NCBI GenBank assembly: GCA_030446015.1
Contig: JASUSO010000007.1
Location: 1-47,679, forward strand
Source: Methanobacteriota archaeon
GTDB lineage: Archaea > Halobacteriota > Methanomicrobia > Methanomicrobiales > Methanoculleaceae
DNA: 47,679 bases
Direction: 5' to 3'
Below, piece by piece: positions 15,742 through 24,218 of this stretch; position 1 is the first letter of the stretch; every line of letters starts with the position of its first letter. The position numbers were made by a program, and so were the translations under genes. Below the pieces are notes generated by a model that saw only the letters and a list, made by a program, of their open reading frames with translations, ran no database searches and had not been told where the DNA came from.

Positions 15742-16929
15742 TCAGGGGTTACGAACGTTTCCTTTCGGGATCGCCTCCCTCCGGGTCTCACGTAGCGGTC
15801 GGAAGAACGCCCGGATCTCCCGTGCCATGAGGTCCGGGACTTCCATCGCCGCGAAGTGGCCGCCGCGCTCAAGCACCGTCCAGCGCCGGATGTCTTTTAG
15901 GTTGCGCTCCGCAAACTCCCGCGGTGGGAGCGGGTCGATATCCTTCGGGGGGAGCGCGAGCCCCACCGGGACGTCGACCCGCTGGTCCGGCGCAAGCGAA
16001 GGCGCTACCCACTCCTCGCGGTAACTGATCGCCCTGACCGACGGGCCGGCCGTCCAGTAGAGCATGACGTTCGTCAGCAGTTCGTCCTTCGTGTAGACAG
16101 TCTCAAGGTCCCCGTCGCAGTCGCTCCAGGTACGGAACTTCTCGATGATCCAGGCGGCATAGCCCGCGGGCGAGTCGACGAGCCCGTAGGCGAGGGTCTG
16201 CGGTTTCGTGCCCTGGAGCACCGCATACGCGCCCTCGATAAATCCCCTTTCTCGCGATCTCGCGAGGTACTCCCGCTCCGCATCCGAGAGGTCAGGGAAG
16301 TCTGCCGTGAGAATGGGAAACCCGATATCGGTGAGGTGGAGGCCGATGATCGACTCCGGGTGGTTTACGCCGATGATCTGCGAGATCGGGCTCCCGCCGT
16401 CCCCGCCGCCGGCGCCGAACCGCTCATGCCCGAGTTCCCTGGTCATCAGCCGGTAGGCTAACTCCGCCATCGCTGCAAGCGGCCGTCCTTTGTCCGGGGG
16501 CGACATCCCGGGATCGCCGATGAGCGAGGGGACGACGACGTCGAACGAGTCGGCAGGATCGCCGCCGTACGCCGCCGGATCGGTGAGCATCGGGATCAAC
16601 TTGAGGTAACGGCAGATCGAGTCCGGCCAGCCGTGGAAGAGGATGAGCGGGATCGGGTCCGGCCCCTTCCCGCGCTCGTGGATGAAGCGGATCTCCTGCC
16701 CATCGATATCGGCGATGTAGTGATGGAACCGGTTCAACGCCGCTTCCTGCGCCCGCCAGTCGTAGGTGTGCAGCCAGTAGTCGACCAGTTCCCTCATATA
16801 ACCGAGGTTCGTCCCGTAGTCCCAGCCCGAGCCCTCGACCTCGTCGGGGAAACGGGTGCGGGCGAGCCGTTCCCGGAGGTCGTCGAGCGTCACGTCGGGG
16901 ACGCTGATGGTGTAGGGCCGTACCGTCAT
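15742..16929 (-). CDS. Epoxide hydrolase-like alpha/beta hydrolase, paralogue 1 (395 aa)
   Basis: The first ~110 residues are the N-terminal domain of the juvenile-hormone/bacterial epoxide hydrolase family (EHN): DDLRERLARTRFPDEVEGSGWDYG. The alpha/beta-hydrolase core follows. Catalytic features are the oxyanion motif HGWPDS (99-104), the nucleophile Asp177 in GGGDGGS and the base His358 in ERGGHFAAME. The usual nucleophile elbow is GGDWG; here Trp is Gly. The strand that normally reads PxxPGYGFS is altered to PSLIGDPGMSPP, so substrate range or activity may differ from paralogue 2. The start ATG 16929 overlaps the stop of paralogue 2 (ATGA). Tandem EHN hydrolases are a bacterial trait and suggest transfer followed by duplication. 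Confidence 0.9.
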   Translation of the reverse strand: MTVRPYTISVPDVTLDDLRERLARTRFPDEVEGSGWDYGTNLGYMRELVDYWLHTYDWRAQEAALNRFHHYIADIDGQEIRFIHERGKGPDPIPLILFHGWPDSICRYLKLIPMLTDPAAYGGDPADSFDVVVPSLIGDPGMSPPDKGRPLAAMAELAYRLMTRELGHERFGAGGGDGGSPISQIIGVNHPESIIGLHLTDIGFPILTADFPDLSDAEREYLARSRERGFIEGAYAVLQGTKPQTLAYGLVDSPAGYAAWIIEKFRTWSDCDGDLETVYTKDELLTNVMLYWTAGPSVRAISYREEWVAPSLAPDQRVDVPVGLALPPKDIDPLPPREFAERNLKDIRRWTVLERGGHFAAMEVPDLMAREIRAFFRPLRETRREAIPKGNVRNP

Positions 16930-18104
16930 CCCGACACCCCCACGGCCGTCCGGCGCTCCGCCCGGAGCGGCCGGAAGAACTCCCGGATATCCCGGGCGAA
17001 GAGTTCCGGCTCCTCCATTGCCGTGAAGTGGCCGCCCTGCGGCATCTCGGTCCACCGCTCGATGTTCAGTCTCCGCTCCACCCATTCCCGGGGCGGCGGG
17101 ATGAAGTCCTTCGGGAAGACGGCCATCCCGACCGGAGTCTCGATACGTTCGTTGAGGAAGGAGAGCGGCAGGGCGTGCACGTTCTCATAGTAGAGTCGGA
17201 CCGACGACCCGATCGTCTCCGTCGTCCAGTAGATCATGATGTTCGTGAAGAGTTCGTCCTTGCTAAACCGCCGCTCGATATCGCCGCCGCAGTCGCTCCA
17301 GGAGCGGAACTTCTCGACGATCCATGCGGCGAGACCTGCGGGCGAGTCGTTGAGCCCGTAGGCGAGCGTCTGCGGTTTTGTCGACTGCACCATGCTGTAA
17401 GCGCCCTCCTGCATCCATAGCTGCCGGATCGTATCGAGATACTCCCGTTCGTTCTCCGAGAGGCCGGGGATATTGGTGTCGAGGGAGAAGAACCCGGGAT
17501 CGGTGAGGTGGAGGCCGACGACCCTCCCTGGATGCCTGAGCGCGAGGAGCTGGGAGATCCCGCTCCCGATATCCCCGCCTCCTGCGGCGAACCGCTCGTA
17601 GCCGAGCACGTCGGTCATCAACCGCGCCCAGAGGTCGGCGACCCGCGCCGAAGTCATCCCGCGCTCTCGCGGGCGGCCGGAGAACCCGTAGCCGGGGATC
17701 GACGGAACGACGACGTCGAACGAGTCGGCGGCATCCCCGCCGTACGCCGCCGGGTCGATGAGCAGCGGGATGACCTTCTGGTAGCGGTAGAAGGAGTCCG
17801 GCCAACCGTGCGTGAGGATGATCGGGATCGGGTCCGGCCCCTTCCCGCGCTCGTGGACGAAGTGGATCTTCATCCCGTCGATATCGGCGGTGTAGTGGTG
17901 AAATCGGTTTAACTCCGCTTCGCGGGCCCGCCAGTCGAACTGGTTCAGCCAGTAATCCACCAGTCCCGCCATGCAGTCGAGATTCGTCCCGTAGTCCCAG
18001 CCCGAGCCCTCGACTTCGTCGGGGAGACGGGTCTCCTGGAGCCGAACCCGGAGATCGTCCTGGACGTACCCCGGAATATTGACGGTAAACGGCTGAATCT
18101 CCAT
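16926..18104 (-). CDS. Epoxide hydrolase-like alpha/beta hydrolase, paralogue 2 (392 aa)
   Basis: It has the same architecture as paralogue 1, and the first ~100 residues of the two are nearly the same (both contain DEVEGSGWDYGTNL and FHHY-ADIDG). Oxyanion motif HGWPDS (99-104), nucleophile Asp178 in GGGDIGSG, and a C-terminal MPQGGHFTAMEEPELFARDIREFFR with the catalytic His. The strand motif PSIPGYGFSGRP is canonical, unlike in paralogue 1, so this is probably the ancestral, active copy. The family opens epoxides by forming an ester on the Asp, then hydrolysis. No signal peptide, so cytoplasmic. First gene of a coupled pair. The substrate in a methanogen is unknown; detoxification is a guess. 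Confidence 0.92.
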   Translation of the reverse strand: MEIQPFTVNIPGYVQDDLRVRLQETRLPDEVEGSGWDYGTNLDCMAGLVDYWLNQFDWRAREAELNRFHHYTADIDGMKIHFVHERGKGPDPIPIILTHGWPDSFYRYQKVIPLLIDPAAYGGDAADSFDVVVPSIPGYGFSGRPRERGMTSARVADLWARLMTDVLGYERFAAGGGDIGSGISQLLALRHPGRVVGLHLTDPGFFSLDTNIPGLSENEREYLDTIRQLWMQEGAYSMVQSTKPQTLAYGLNDSPAGLAAWIVEKFRSWSDCGGDIERRFSKDELFTNIMIYWTTETIGSSVRLYYENVHALPLSFLNERIETPVGMAVFPKDFIPPPREWVERRLNIERWTEMPQGGHFTAMEEPELFARDIREFFRPLRAERRTAVGVSG

Positions 18105-18330
18105 GCGGAGGTTACTGGAAAGAGAGGTAATAGTTCTTTCGTGCAGTCGTGGCGCATCGCCTCCCTGCTGCTAATAATGGATGGCGGTCCTCCTGCACAC
18201 GTGGGTAGCTGCTGAAACCCTCACGCCGGTCCGCAGAATGGACGGTTCTGGAACGGCGTATGGTGATTATCCGGATCCTGAAGAAAAGTTTATCCTCTGG
18301 CATGCCTCCTCTATCCTCAGGTGAATTCGG

Positions 18331-18516
18331 ATGCCGAAATTAGCCTATTGCGGATACTGCGGACGGGAGTTCTCGCTAGAGGAGCGGGCCGCAGGCGGAA
18401 GCATACCCTACTGCAGCGCGGAATGCCTGGAGGCTGCGGCAAAGAGGGACGCCGTAGAGGAAGCGCACCGGTCGGAGAGAGTTCTGTTCTCGGGCCGATC
18501 CCCCTGGAGCAGGTGA
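18331..18516 (+). CDS. Small zinc-ribbon protein (61 aa)
   Basis: The product has two Cys pairs, YCGYCGREF and YCSAEC, forming a treble-clef or zinc-ribbon-like site at residues 7-31. A short charged helical tail follows. The start is supported by AGGTGA 6 nt before the ATG, and an AT-rich promoter-like GTTTATCC lies about 45 nt further upstream. Such mini-proteins often act as protein- or nucleic-acid-binding modules; no partner is evident. Confidence 0.7.
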   Translation: MPKLAYCGYCGREFSLEERAAGGSIPYCSAECLEAAAKRDAVEEAHRSERVLFSGRSPWSR

Positions 18517-18728
18517 CCCCGCCAGAGTAGAACCCACCCCCACGAGATTGCGTGTAGTGGTGCGAGGCGGCGTTCACCGTCGAGGAGTGGAGGCTATGGT
18601 GCACCGGCATATTCTCTTTTCAGCACGCAACCACGGCTATCTCGTTTTCGGCGTACATGTTGGCTTCTCGCGTTTCAGGGGGTTACGGGGACAGGATAGC
18701 GCAGGTAGAACAAGGGTAAAAGTGAGTA

Positions 18729-18801
18729 CGCCGCCAACAGGACTCGAACCTGTGACATGCTGGTTAACAGCCAGCCACTCTACCAACTGAGTTATGGCGG
18801 C
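18729..18801 (-). tRNA. tRNA-Asn (GTT)
   Basis: The minus strand folds into a full cloverleaf. The 7-bp acceptor is GCCGCCA with TGGCGGC, and the D arm contains CAGTTGGTAGAG. The anticodon stem GCTGG/CCAGC carries loop CTGTTAA (anticodon GTT), and the T arm ACAGG-TTCGAGT-CCTGT is canonical. The discriminator base is G at 18729 and CCA is not encoded. There is no intron. Confidence 0.97.
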
Positions 18802-18840
18802 ACTGAAACAAGTGCTCTATAGTGTCTTGACTGAATCGTA

Positions 18841-19140
18841 TTAAACGTTACGGGAACTCTCTTTCCGGATAACCAGAAGGAGATCGATCAGTTCGTCGAC
18901 CTCGGCATCAAGGTTGGAAAGAAGGTCGCTCGCAAGGGGTGTCGCCACCGCGCCTGCCGGCGAGGCGCGGATGTACCCCTCCTGCTCCAGGATCCGCAGC
19001 GAGTAGCGGACCCGGTGGTAGGGGAGATCCAGGATCTCGGCAAGTTTCATGATGCCGATGGGCTGGTGCTCCACGACCGCCCGGATCACCTCCAGGTGTC
19101 TTGAGACGAGTTCGATCTCGGATTTGATCTTTGCCAGCAT
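18841..19140 (-). CDS. Winged-helix transcriptional regulator (99 aa)
   Basis: Start ATG 19140 (MLAKIKSEIELVSRHLEV); a GTG nine codons earlier (19167) is possible. The middle is a winged helix-turn-helix: QPIGIMKLAEILDLPYHRVRYSLRILEQEGYIRASPAGAVAT, with the recognition helix at PYHRVRYSLRILEQ. The C-terminal helix (LDAEVDELIDLLLVIRK) would dimerise. It resembles small DNA-binding regulators widespread in Methanomicrobia. It lies 30 nt downstream of the 77-residue membrane-protein gene, probably as one operon. Target unknown. Confidence 0.85.
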   Translation of the reverse strand: MLAKIKSEIELVSRHLEVIRAVVEHQPIGIMKLAEILDLPYHRVRYSLRILEQEGYIRASPAGAVATPLASDLLSNLDAEVDELIDLLLVIRKESSRNV

Positions 19141-19170
19141 GGATGTACCCGCGCGAGTGCCACGCACACA

Positions 19171-19404
19171 TTATGGTTGTTCGTGCAGCCAGACCTTTGT
19201 CCGGGCATACTTCTTCCGGAATGATACGGAGACGACCGCTCCTATTACGAGGAGGAGAAGGCCGATCGCAAGACCGAAGGTCCCCTGGGGCGCGTACCGG
19301 AAGAGGACGAAGACACCCATGGCGAAGCAGAGGACGATGACGTTGAGCATCACCGTCAGCATGATGAACTTTGCCTTGAAGACCTGTTTGGTTGCCTCAT
19401 CCAT
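19171..19404 (-). CDS. Small two-helix membrane protein (77 aa)
   Basis: Two membrane helices (AKFIMLTVMLNVIVLCFAMG and LAIGLLLLVIGAVVSVSF) lie between short charged ends, with a basic C-terminus (RKKYARTKVWLHEQP). The hairpin topology suggests both ends are cytoplasmic. It precedes the winged-helix gene on the same strand and is divergent from the peptidase at 19464. No family recognised. Confidence 0.75.
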   Translation of the reverse strand: MDEATKQVFKAKFIMLTVMLNVIVLCFAMGVFVLFRYAPQGTFGLAIGLLLLVIGAVVSVSFRKKYARTKVWLHEQP

Positions 19405-19463
19405 TATTCATACTTGAACGCGGGGGTAAAAGTACTTGTGGTTTCAACAGGAGAGGTAGTAGA

Positions 19464-20594
19464 ATGAATGAACTGGATTCGGCTATCCGGGATGCAGATA
19501 CGGCGGCATACGTGGCCTACGGCTCGTCGATAGATGCCAACGTGCGCTACCTGACTCGGTTCCGCACCACCGATCCTGTGGTCTACATCCAGAAGCCGGG
19601 CGAGCGCGGGATGATCGTCGTCCCGCAGATGGAGCATGAACGTGCCGTCCGCGAATCGACGGCGGCGGTCGTCACCCGTGCCGACGCAGGCTACCTCGAT
19701 TACATCAAGGCAGGAGAGCCGCGCTGGCGCGCGACCGCCCACATGATCGCCGACCTCGCCGGCGGCCCCGTCCTCGTCCCCGCGAACTTCCCGCTCGCCC
19801 TCGCCCGGGAACTCGAATCGTTCCAGCCGGTCGTGCTCGACGAGCGGGGGGCGGTCGAGGCGATGCGGGCGGTCAAGACGCCAGAGGAGATCGAGCGGAT
19901 ACGCTCGGTCCAGCGGGCTACCGAGGCCGCGATGGAGCGCGGGATCGCGCTCATCCGGTCGTCCGTCCCGAGGGGGGGCGTCCTCTACCGGAACGGCGCG
20001 CCCCTCACTTCTGAAGCCGTCCGCGCTGAGATGCACACCTACCTCCTCGCCCAAGGCTACCGCGGGGTCGACACCATCGTCTCCTGCGGTCTCGACACTG
20101 CCCTCCCGCACAGCCCCGGTACCGGGCCGCTCCGGGAGAACGAGCCGATCGTCATCGACATCTTCCCACAGGACGAACTGACCGGCTACCACGCCGATAT
20201 GACCCGGACGGTCGTGAAAGGCGAACCCTCTCCGGAAGTCCGGGAGATGTACGAGGCTGTGCGGGACGCAAAAGCCAACGCCGCATCGATGCTCCGCGCC
20301 GGCGCCGTCGGCGCAGACCTCTACCGCGCGACGGTCGAGTTCTTCCGCGACCGCGGCTACGAGAGCAACGCGCAGGGGTTCATTCACAGCCTCGGCCACG
20401 GTGTCGGGCTCGAGGTGCACGAAGAACCGTCGCTCGGGCCGCAGGGCGGGGCGCTCGTCGCCGGCAACGTCGTCACGATCGAGCCGGGGCTCTACTACCC
20501 CGGAACCGGCGGCGTCCGCCTGGAGGATATGGGCGCGGTGACAGAGACCGGGTTTGACCGGTTCACCCAATACGGAGAGGAGCTCATGCTATGA
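19464..20594 (+). CDS. M24 family Xaa-Pro dipeptidase/aminopeptidase (376 aa)
   Basis: A metal-dependent peptidase that removes or splits residues next to proline, in the cytoplasm. It has an N-terminal creatinase-like domain (~120 residues) and a C-terminal pita-bread domain. All five metal ligands of M24 are visible in order: Asp in VIDIFPQ, Asp in HADMTRTV, His in HSLGHGVGLEVHEE, Glu in TIEPGLYY and Glu in VRLEDMG. Start ATG 19464 is preceded by GGAGAGGT at good spacing; a longer frame from 19392 lacks support. Its stop overlaps the start of the methionine aminopeptidase gene by 4 nt, coupling two peptidases of the same fold. Confidence 0.93.
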   Translation: MNELDSAIRDADTAAYVAYGSSIDANVRYLTRFRTTDPVVYIQKPGERGMIVVPQMEHERAVRESTAAVVTRADAGYLDYIKAGEPRWRATAHMIADLAGGPVLVPANFPLALARELESFQPVVLDERGAVEAMRAVKTPEEIERIRSVQRATEAAMERGIALIRSSVPRGGVLYRNGAPLTSEAVRAEMHTYLLAQGYRGVDTIVSCGLDTALPHSPGTGPLRENEPIVIDIFPQDELTGYHADMTRTVVKGEPSPEVREMYEAVRDAKANAASMLRAGAVGADLYRATVEFFRDRGYESNAQGFIHSLGHGVGLEVHEEPSLGPQGGALVAGNVVTIEPGLYYPGTGGVRLEDMGAVTETGFDRFTQYGEELML

Positions 20595-21472
20595 TCATGG
20601 ACGACGAAGTCTACGACGCCTACCGGGAAGCAGGGGTGCTGGCACGGAAGGTGCTCCGCCGGGGTGCGGGGCTCGTGAAGGAGGGGACGTCCCTCCTCGA
20701 GATGGTCGAAGAGACGGAGAGTATGGTGGCCGAGGAGGGTGCGCTGCTCGCCTTCCCCTTAAACGTCTCCTTCAACGAGGCCGCGGCGCACGACACCGCC
20801 ATGCCCGGCGACGAGCGGGTCTTCGCCCGGGGCGACCTCATCAAGGTCGATCTCGGGATCCACGTCGACGGCTACATCGCCGACACCGCCATGACCGTCG
20901 ACCTCGGCGACCACGGCCCGCTCGTCGAGGCGTCCCGTGCAGCCCTCGAGGCGGCGATCGGCGCCGTCCGGCCGGGTATCGTCACCGGAGAGCTCGGGGT
21001 GATCATCCAGGCGGCGATCGAGGAGCACGGCTACAAATCGGTCGGAAACCTCACCGGGCACGGCCTCGACCGCTACGACCTCCATGGTAAGCCCATGATC
21101 CCGAACGTCGCGATGAACGGCGGCACCGTCCTTGAGGAGGGGATGGTCTTTGCCATCGAGCCCTTCGCGACGACCGGGTCGGGGAGGGTCGCCGAAGCGG
21201 CGAGGGTGGAGATCTACAAGCAGATCGCAGCCCGGCCGGCCCGACTCCCGTCGGCAAAGCGGATCCTTGAAGCCGCCCGGCCGCGCAGGGGGCTCCCGTT
21301 CTCCCGCCGCTGGGTTCCGGGGGACAAGGTCGAGATCGGGTTATCCACCCTTGTGCGCAACGGCATCCTGCATCCCTTCCCGGTACTGCACGACGTCCCG
21401 GGATCGTTCGTCTCGCAGGCGGAGCACACCGTGATCGTCACCGCTGATGGATGCGAGGTCACCACCCGGTGA
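20591..21472 (+). CDS. map: Methionine aminopeptidase, type 2 (293 aa)
   Basis: Removes the initiator methionine from nascent proteins. Family MetAP2 of M24 with ligands Asp in KVDLGIHVDG, Asp in IADTAMTVDL, His in LTGHGLDRYDLHG, Glu in FAIEPFATTG and Glu in QAEHTVIV. The archaeal type 2 insertion of about 60 residues (KQIAARPARLPSAKRILEAARPRRGLPFSRRW) sits between the last two glutamates. Length is normal. It starts ATG ATC ATG; the second Met is at 20597. It is coupled to the upstream Xaa-Pro peptidase. Confidence 0.95.
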   Translation: MIMDDEVYDAYREAGVLARKVLRRGAGLVKEGTSLLEMVEETESMVAEEGALLAFPLNVSFNEAAAHDTAMPGDERVFARGDLIKVDLGIHVDGYIADTAMTVDLGDHGPLVEASRAALEAAIGAVRPGIVTGELGVIIQAAIEEHGYKSVGNLTGHGLDRYDLHGKPMIPNVAMNGGTVLEEGMVFAIEPFATTGSGRVAEAARVEIYKQIAARPARLPSAKRILEAARPRRGLPFSRRWVPGDKVEIGLSTLVRNGILHPFPVLHDVPGSFVSQAEHTVIVTADGCEVTTR

Positions 21473-21500
21473 GTTACGCTTATTGATGCCGCGTGCAAAT

Positions 21501-22802
21501 ATGTCTGCTCGTAATATGACCGGCGACACTGGTACCCGTGACGTCCTCGCCGTCATGGAACTCCTGCTCACCGCGGAGATATTCAACCGGAACGAGGAAC
21601 TCGACATCAACGACCTCAACCCGCGCAGCCGGGAGTTCTTCGGTGCCGGGAGCGGCGGAAACCCCGAGGTGAAGCGTCCCCTGATCGTGAGCGAGGGAGC
21701 GATCAGGAAGACGCTCGACGTCCCGGACACCGTCTTCCAGGCCGTCCGCGCGAACCCGTTCGTCGGCTACGAGGAGTTCGGGCAGCGGCTGAGCCTGCCG
21801 TCGCTCGACACGGCGGCGGGATGGTTCCTCAAGAAGGGTGGTGAGGAGAGGGTCGGCGAGAACCCCGTCCTCGCGTACTTCTTTGAGGGGAAAGACGGCA
21901 TCGAGGTCAGGTACCGCGAGGTTCGGGCGAAGAACCGCCGGTTCGAGGATACGAAGGAGTACGTGGAGGCGAAGGTCTCCCGGATCATCGCCGAGAGCGA
22001 GGAGATGCGGGAGGCGCGCGACCTCATCATCATCAGCGCACCGGACGAGGTCGAGTTCTCGCTCTCGAAACTGGTCTGCACCCCGCGCCAGGAGGAGACG
22101 ATCAAGAAGATCGCCGTCGCTCTCGAGCACCGCGACTTCTTAAGGCAGCACGGCATCTACGAGTTCGGCAGGCTCCTCTTCGTCGGCCCGCCAGGAACCG
22201 GAAAGACCTCGCTCGCGCTCGCGATGTCGCAGGAACTCCACATGCCGGTGCTCGAGGTCCGTCTCGCGATGGTCACCTCCCAGTACCTGGGCGAGACCTC
22301 AAAGAACATCGATCGGATCTTCGACCTCGCGAAGAAACTCGCCCCCTGCATCCTCTTCATCGACGAGTTCGACTTCGTCGCGAAGACCCGGGTCAGCGAC
22401 GACCACGGTGCGATGAAACGTGCGGTGAATATGCTCTTGAAGAACATCGACCAGATCAGTTTCATCAAGAACGGCGTCCTCCTTATCGGGGCGACGAACC
22501 ACCCCCGTATCCTCGACGAAGCGGCCTGGCGGCGATTTGATGAGGTCGTGGAGTTCCCGCTCCCCGATCGGGAGATGCGGCGGGCGATCCTCGAGAAGGT
22601 TGCCGCTACGATCGAGTGCGACTGCGACTTCGCGGACCTTGCCGCCCGGACGGAGGGGTTCTCGGGCTCCGACCTGAGGATGATGATGAAAGAGGCGGTG
22701 ATGTCTGCGCTGATGGAGGACCGGCACCGGGTCGGCCCGGTGGACATCGAGCAGGGGCTCCTCCGGGCGGAGGAGCGAAACGTCATCCGGACCGGGAACT
22801 GA
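21501..22802 (+). CDS. AAA family ATPase (about 433 aa)
   Basis: A single AAA module with Walker A FVGPPGTGKTSLA near residue 228, Walker B CILFIDEFDFVAK near 283, sensor 1 in LLIGATNHP, and an arginine region EAAWRRFDEVVEFPLPDREMRRAILEKV. The FSGSDLRMMMKEAV helix typical of the FtsH/katanin/proteasome ATPase clade is also present. The N-terminal ~200 residues are a family-specific substrate domain that I do not recognise. It probably unfolds or remodels a protein as a ring; the substrate is unknown. The start is uncertain: ATG 21486, 21501 or 21516, with an AT-rich box near 21480 favouring the later two. It is followed after one base by the metallo-beta-lactamase-fold gene. Confidence 0.9.
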   Translation: MSARNMTGDTGTRDVLAVMELLLTAEIFNRNEELDINDLNPRSREFFGAGSGGNPEVKRPLIVSEGAIRKTLDVPDTVFQAVRANPFVGYEEFGQRLSLPSLDTAAGWFLKKGGEERVGENPVLAYFFEGKDGIEVRYREVRAKNRRFEDTKEYVEAKVSRIIAESEEMREARDLIIISAPDEVEFSLSKLVCTPRQEETIKKIAVALEHRDFLRQHGIYEFGRLLFVGPPGTGKTSLALAMSQELHMPVLEVRLAMVTSQYLGETSKNIDRIFDLAKKLAPCILFIDEFDFVAKTRVSDDHGAMKRAVNMLLKNIDQISFIKNGVLLIGATNHPRILDEAAWRRFDEVVEFPLPDREMRRAILEKVAATIECDCDFADLAARTEGFSGSDLRMMMKEAVMSALMEDRHRVGPVDIEQGLLRAEERNVIRTGN

Positions 22803-22803
22803 G

Positions 22804-23532
22804 ATGCGGATCACGCTGCTCGGGACCGGGGACGCCATCGGGACGCCGAAGGTAGGGTGCGACTGCGAGAACTGCCGGGCGATGATCGCGGCGGGAAGGT
22901 CGAGGCTCCGGACATCCCTCCTCGTCGAGGCTGAGGAGAAGCACATCCTCATCGAGTCGTCCCCGGACCTCCGCCAGCAGCTCCTCCGGGCCTGCTCCCC
23001 CCATATCGACGCCGTCCTCTGGTCGCACGGCCACTACGACCACTTCATCGGGTTCGGGGAGTTCTACCGGGTGCAGGAGGTGCCTCCAGCCTACGCGGCG
23101 CCGGAGGTGATGGACTACTGCGCAAGGTACCTCCACTTCCTCCCGTTTGAGAAGCACCCCGTCCCGGTCTACGAGCCCTTCGACCTCTTCGGCGTGACGT
23201 TCACATTCTTCCCGGTGAACCACCCGCCGGTCCACACCTGCGGTCTCCTTATCGAGCACGACGACGTCGTGGTTGCCTACACCGCCGATACGCGGGAGGA
23301 TATCCCGGAGGCGAGCAGGGATCTCCTCAAAAATACCGATATCGACCTCCTCTTCGTCGACGCCATCGCTCCTGAGGGCTACTCCATCACCAAACACATG
23401 AACTACGCCGAGGCCGTCCGGTTCGCCCGCGACGTCGGGGCGAGGGACTACCGGTGCATCCACATGAGCCACCTGGTCCCGCCGGGGATGCCGCACGCCG
23501 GGTACGATATGGAGACCTTCTGCTGGGAGTAG
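22804..23532 (+). CDS. PhnP-like metallo-beta-lactamase-fold phosphodiesterase (242 aa)
   Basis: The N-terminus MRITLLGTGDAIGTPKVGCDCENC matches PhnP (phosphoribosyl 1,2-cyclic phosphate phosphodiesterase), including the extra Cys cluster (Cys19, 21, 24) that binds a structural zinc. The catalytic HxHxDH reads HGHYDH (75-80), with further ligands likely in the VNHPPVHTCG region, TADTREDI and the C-terminal CIHMSHLVPP. In bacteria PhnP recycles cyclic ribose phosphates. Here no phn genes are present, so a related cyclic nucleotide or ribose phosphate is the likely substrate. Cytoplasmic. It follows the AAA ATPase gene after a single base, so the two are co-transcribed. Confidence 0.9.
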   Translation: MRITLLGTGDAIGTPKVGCDCENCRAMIAAGRSRLRTSLLVEAEEKHILIESSPDLRQQLLRACSPHIDAVLWSHGHYDHFIGFGEFYRVQEVPPAYAAPEVMDYCARYLHFLPFEKHPVPVYEPFDLFGVTFTFFPVNHPPVHTCGLLIEHDDVVVAYTADTREDIPEASRDLLKNTDIDLLFVDAIAPEGYSITKHMNYAEAVRFARDVGARDYRCIHMSHLVPPGMPHAGYDMETFCWE

Positions 23533-23610
23533 GAGAGCGGAGGCCTTACCCGCCTATGCACCAGCTCCGGTGAGCATAGTTGGGGTGACGGCCTCCTGCA
23601 GATCCCTCGC

Positions 23611-23883
23611 TTAAAACTTCCGATACACCCGGCTTCGGTGCCCGACTGCGATGACGTGGATCACCAGGATGTCGTCTATAATCGAGAGAATCGCCCGGTA
23701 GTCCCCGATCCGGAGTGAGTAGAACGGGGGGTTGCTCGCTCCTTTCAGTCGTTTGAGATACTTTTTCGGGTTGGTCTCGCCGGCGAGCGATGCAATTTCT
23801 TCGCCTATCTTGACTGCTACGGGGCGTGGAATGCTCCTGAGATCATGACGGGCCGCTGCTGTGATGACCACGCGGTAGGTCAT
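23611..23883 (-). CDS. RelE/ParE-superfamily toxin (90 aa)
   Basis: A small basic protein with the RelE fold pattern: an N-terminal strand MTYRVVITAAARHDLRSIPRPVA, a helix, then the YLKRLKG...FYSLRIGDYRAILSIID core and the C-terminal VIAVGHRSRVYRKF. RelE relatives cut mRNA in the ribosomal A site. Arg residues in LRIGDYR and HRSRVYR match the positions used by the family. Its start overlaps the stop of the antitoxin gene (4 nt), the usual antitoxin-first order. Confidence 0.9.
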   Translation of the reverse strand: MTYRVVITAAARHDLRSIPRPVAVKIGEEIASLAGETNPKKYLKRLKGASNPPFYSLRIGDYRAILSIIDDILVIHVIAVGHRSRVYRKF

Positions 23884-24113
23884 TCCTCCTTCAGCTCCGC
23901 CATGACCTCCTCCAGGGTGTAGACCCTTCCGGCCCTGAGATCCTCAAGCGACTCCTCGATTCTCTGGATCGTTTCTTCGCTGAGCGGTTCCTCATCGATT
24001 GCCATCTCGACCAGGCGCTCGATCACCTCGTTGTAAGACTCCCGGGGATGGACTTTCAGGGCGTTGAGCCGGTCCCTGAGTTCGACGCCGATCTTGATGG
24101 TTGTGCTCGTCAT
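23880..24113 (-). CDS. Antitoxin of the RelE-type pair (77 aa)
   Basis: The N-terminal MTSTTIKIGVELRDRLNALKVHPRESYNEVIERLVEMA has the strand-helix-helix pattern of small archaeal ribbon-helix-helix-like antitoxins. The acidic C-terminal half (EETIQRIEESLEDLRAGRVYTLEEVMAELKEE) is the usual toxin-wrapping tail. Translationally coupled to the toxin. A perfect 14-nt palindrome 13 bases upstream of the ATG is the likely operator for autoregulation. Confidence 0.88.
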   Translation of the reverse strand: MTSTTIKIGVELRDRLNALKVHPRESYNEVIERLVEMAIDEEPLSEETIQRIEESLEDLRAGRVYTLEEVMAELKEE

Positions 24114-24125
24114 ACTAGGGTATAC

Positions 24126-24139
24126 TCAGGTTTACCTGA
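24126..24139. promoter_or_regulatory. Palindromic operator of the toxin-antitoxin operon
   Basis: TCAGGT-TT-ACCTGA is a perfect inverted repeat 13 bp in front of the antitoxin ATG, where an autoregulating antitoxin or toxin-antitoxin complex would bind. A GTATAC element lies between it and the gene. Confidence 0.5.
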
Positions 24140-24218
24140 TGAAGGTTTGCATGGATTGGTGTGTGGTTTCCTGCAGGGTGTCCAGGATATCGGAGATCGT
24201 TGCCGGGGAGCAGCCCCC

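Noticed and set aside
19392-19463. Upstream extension of the Xaa-Pro peptidase
   Set aside because: It would overlap the divergent membrane-protein gene, and the ATG at 19464 has a proper ribosome site.
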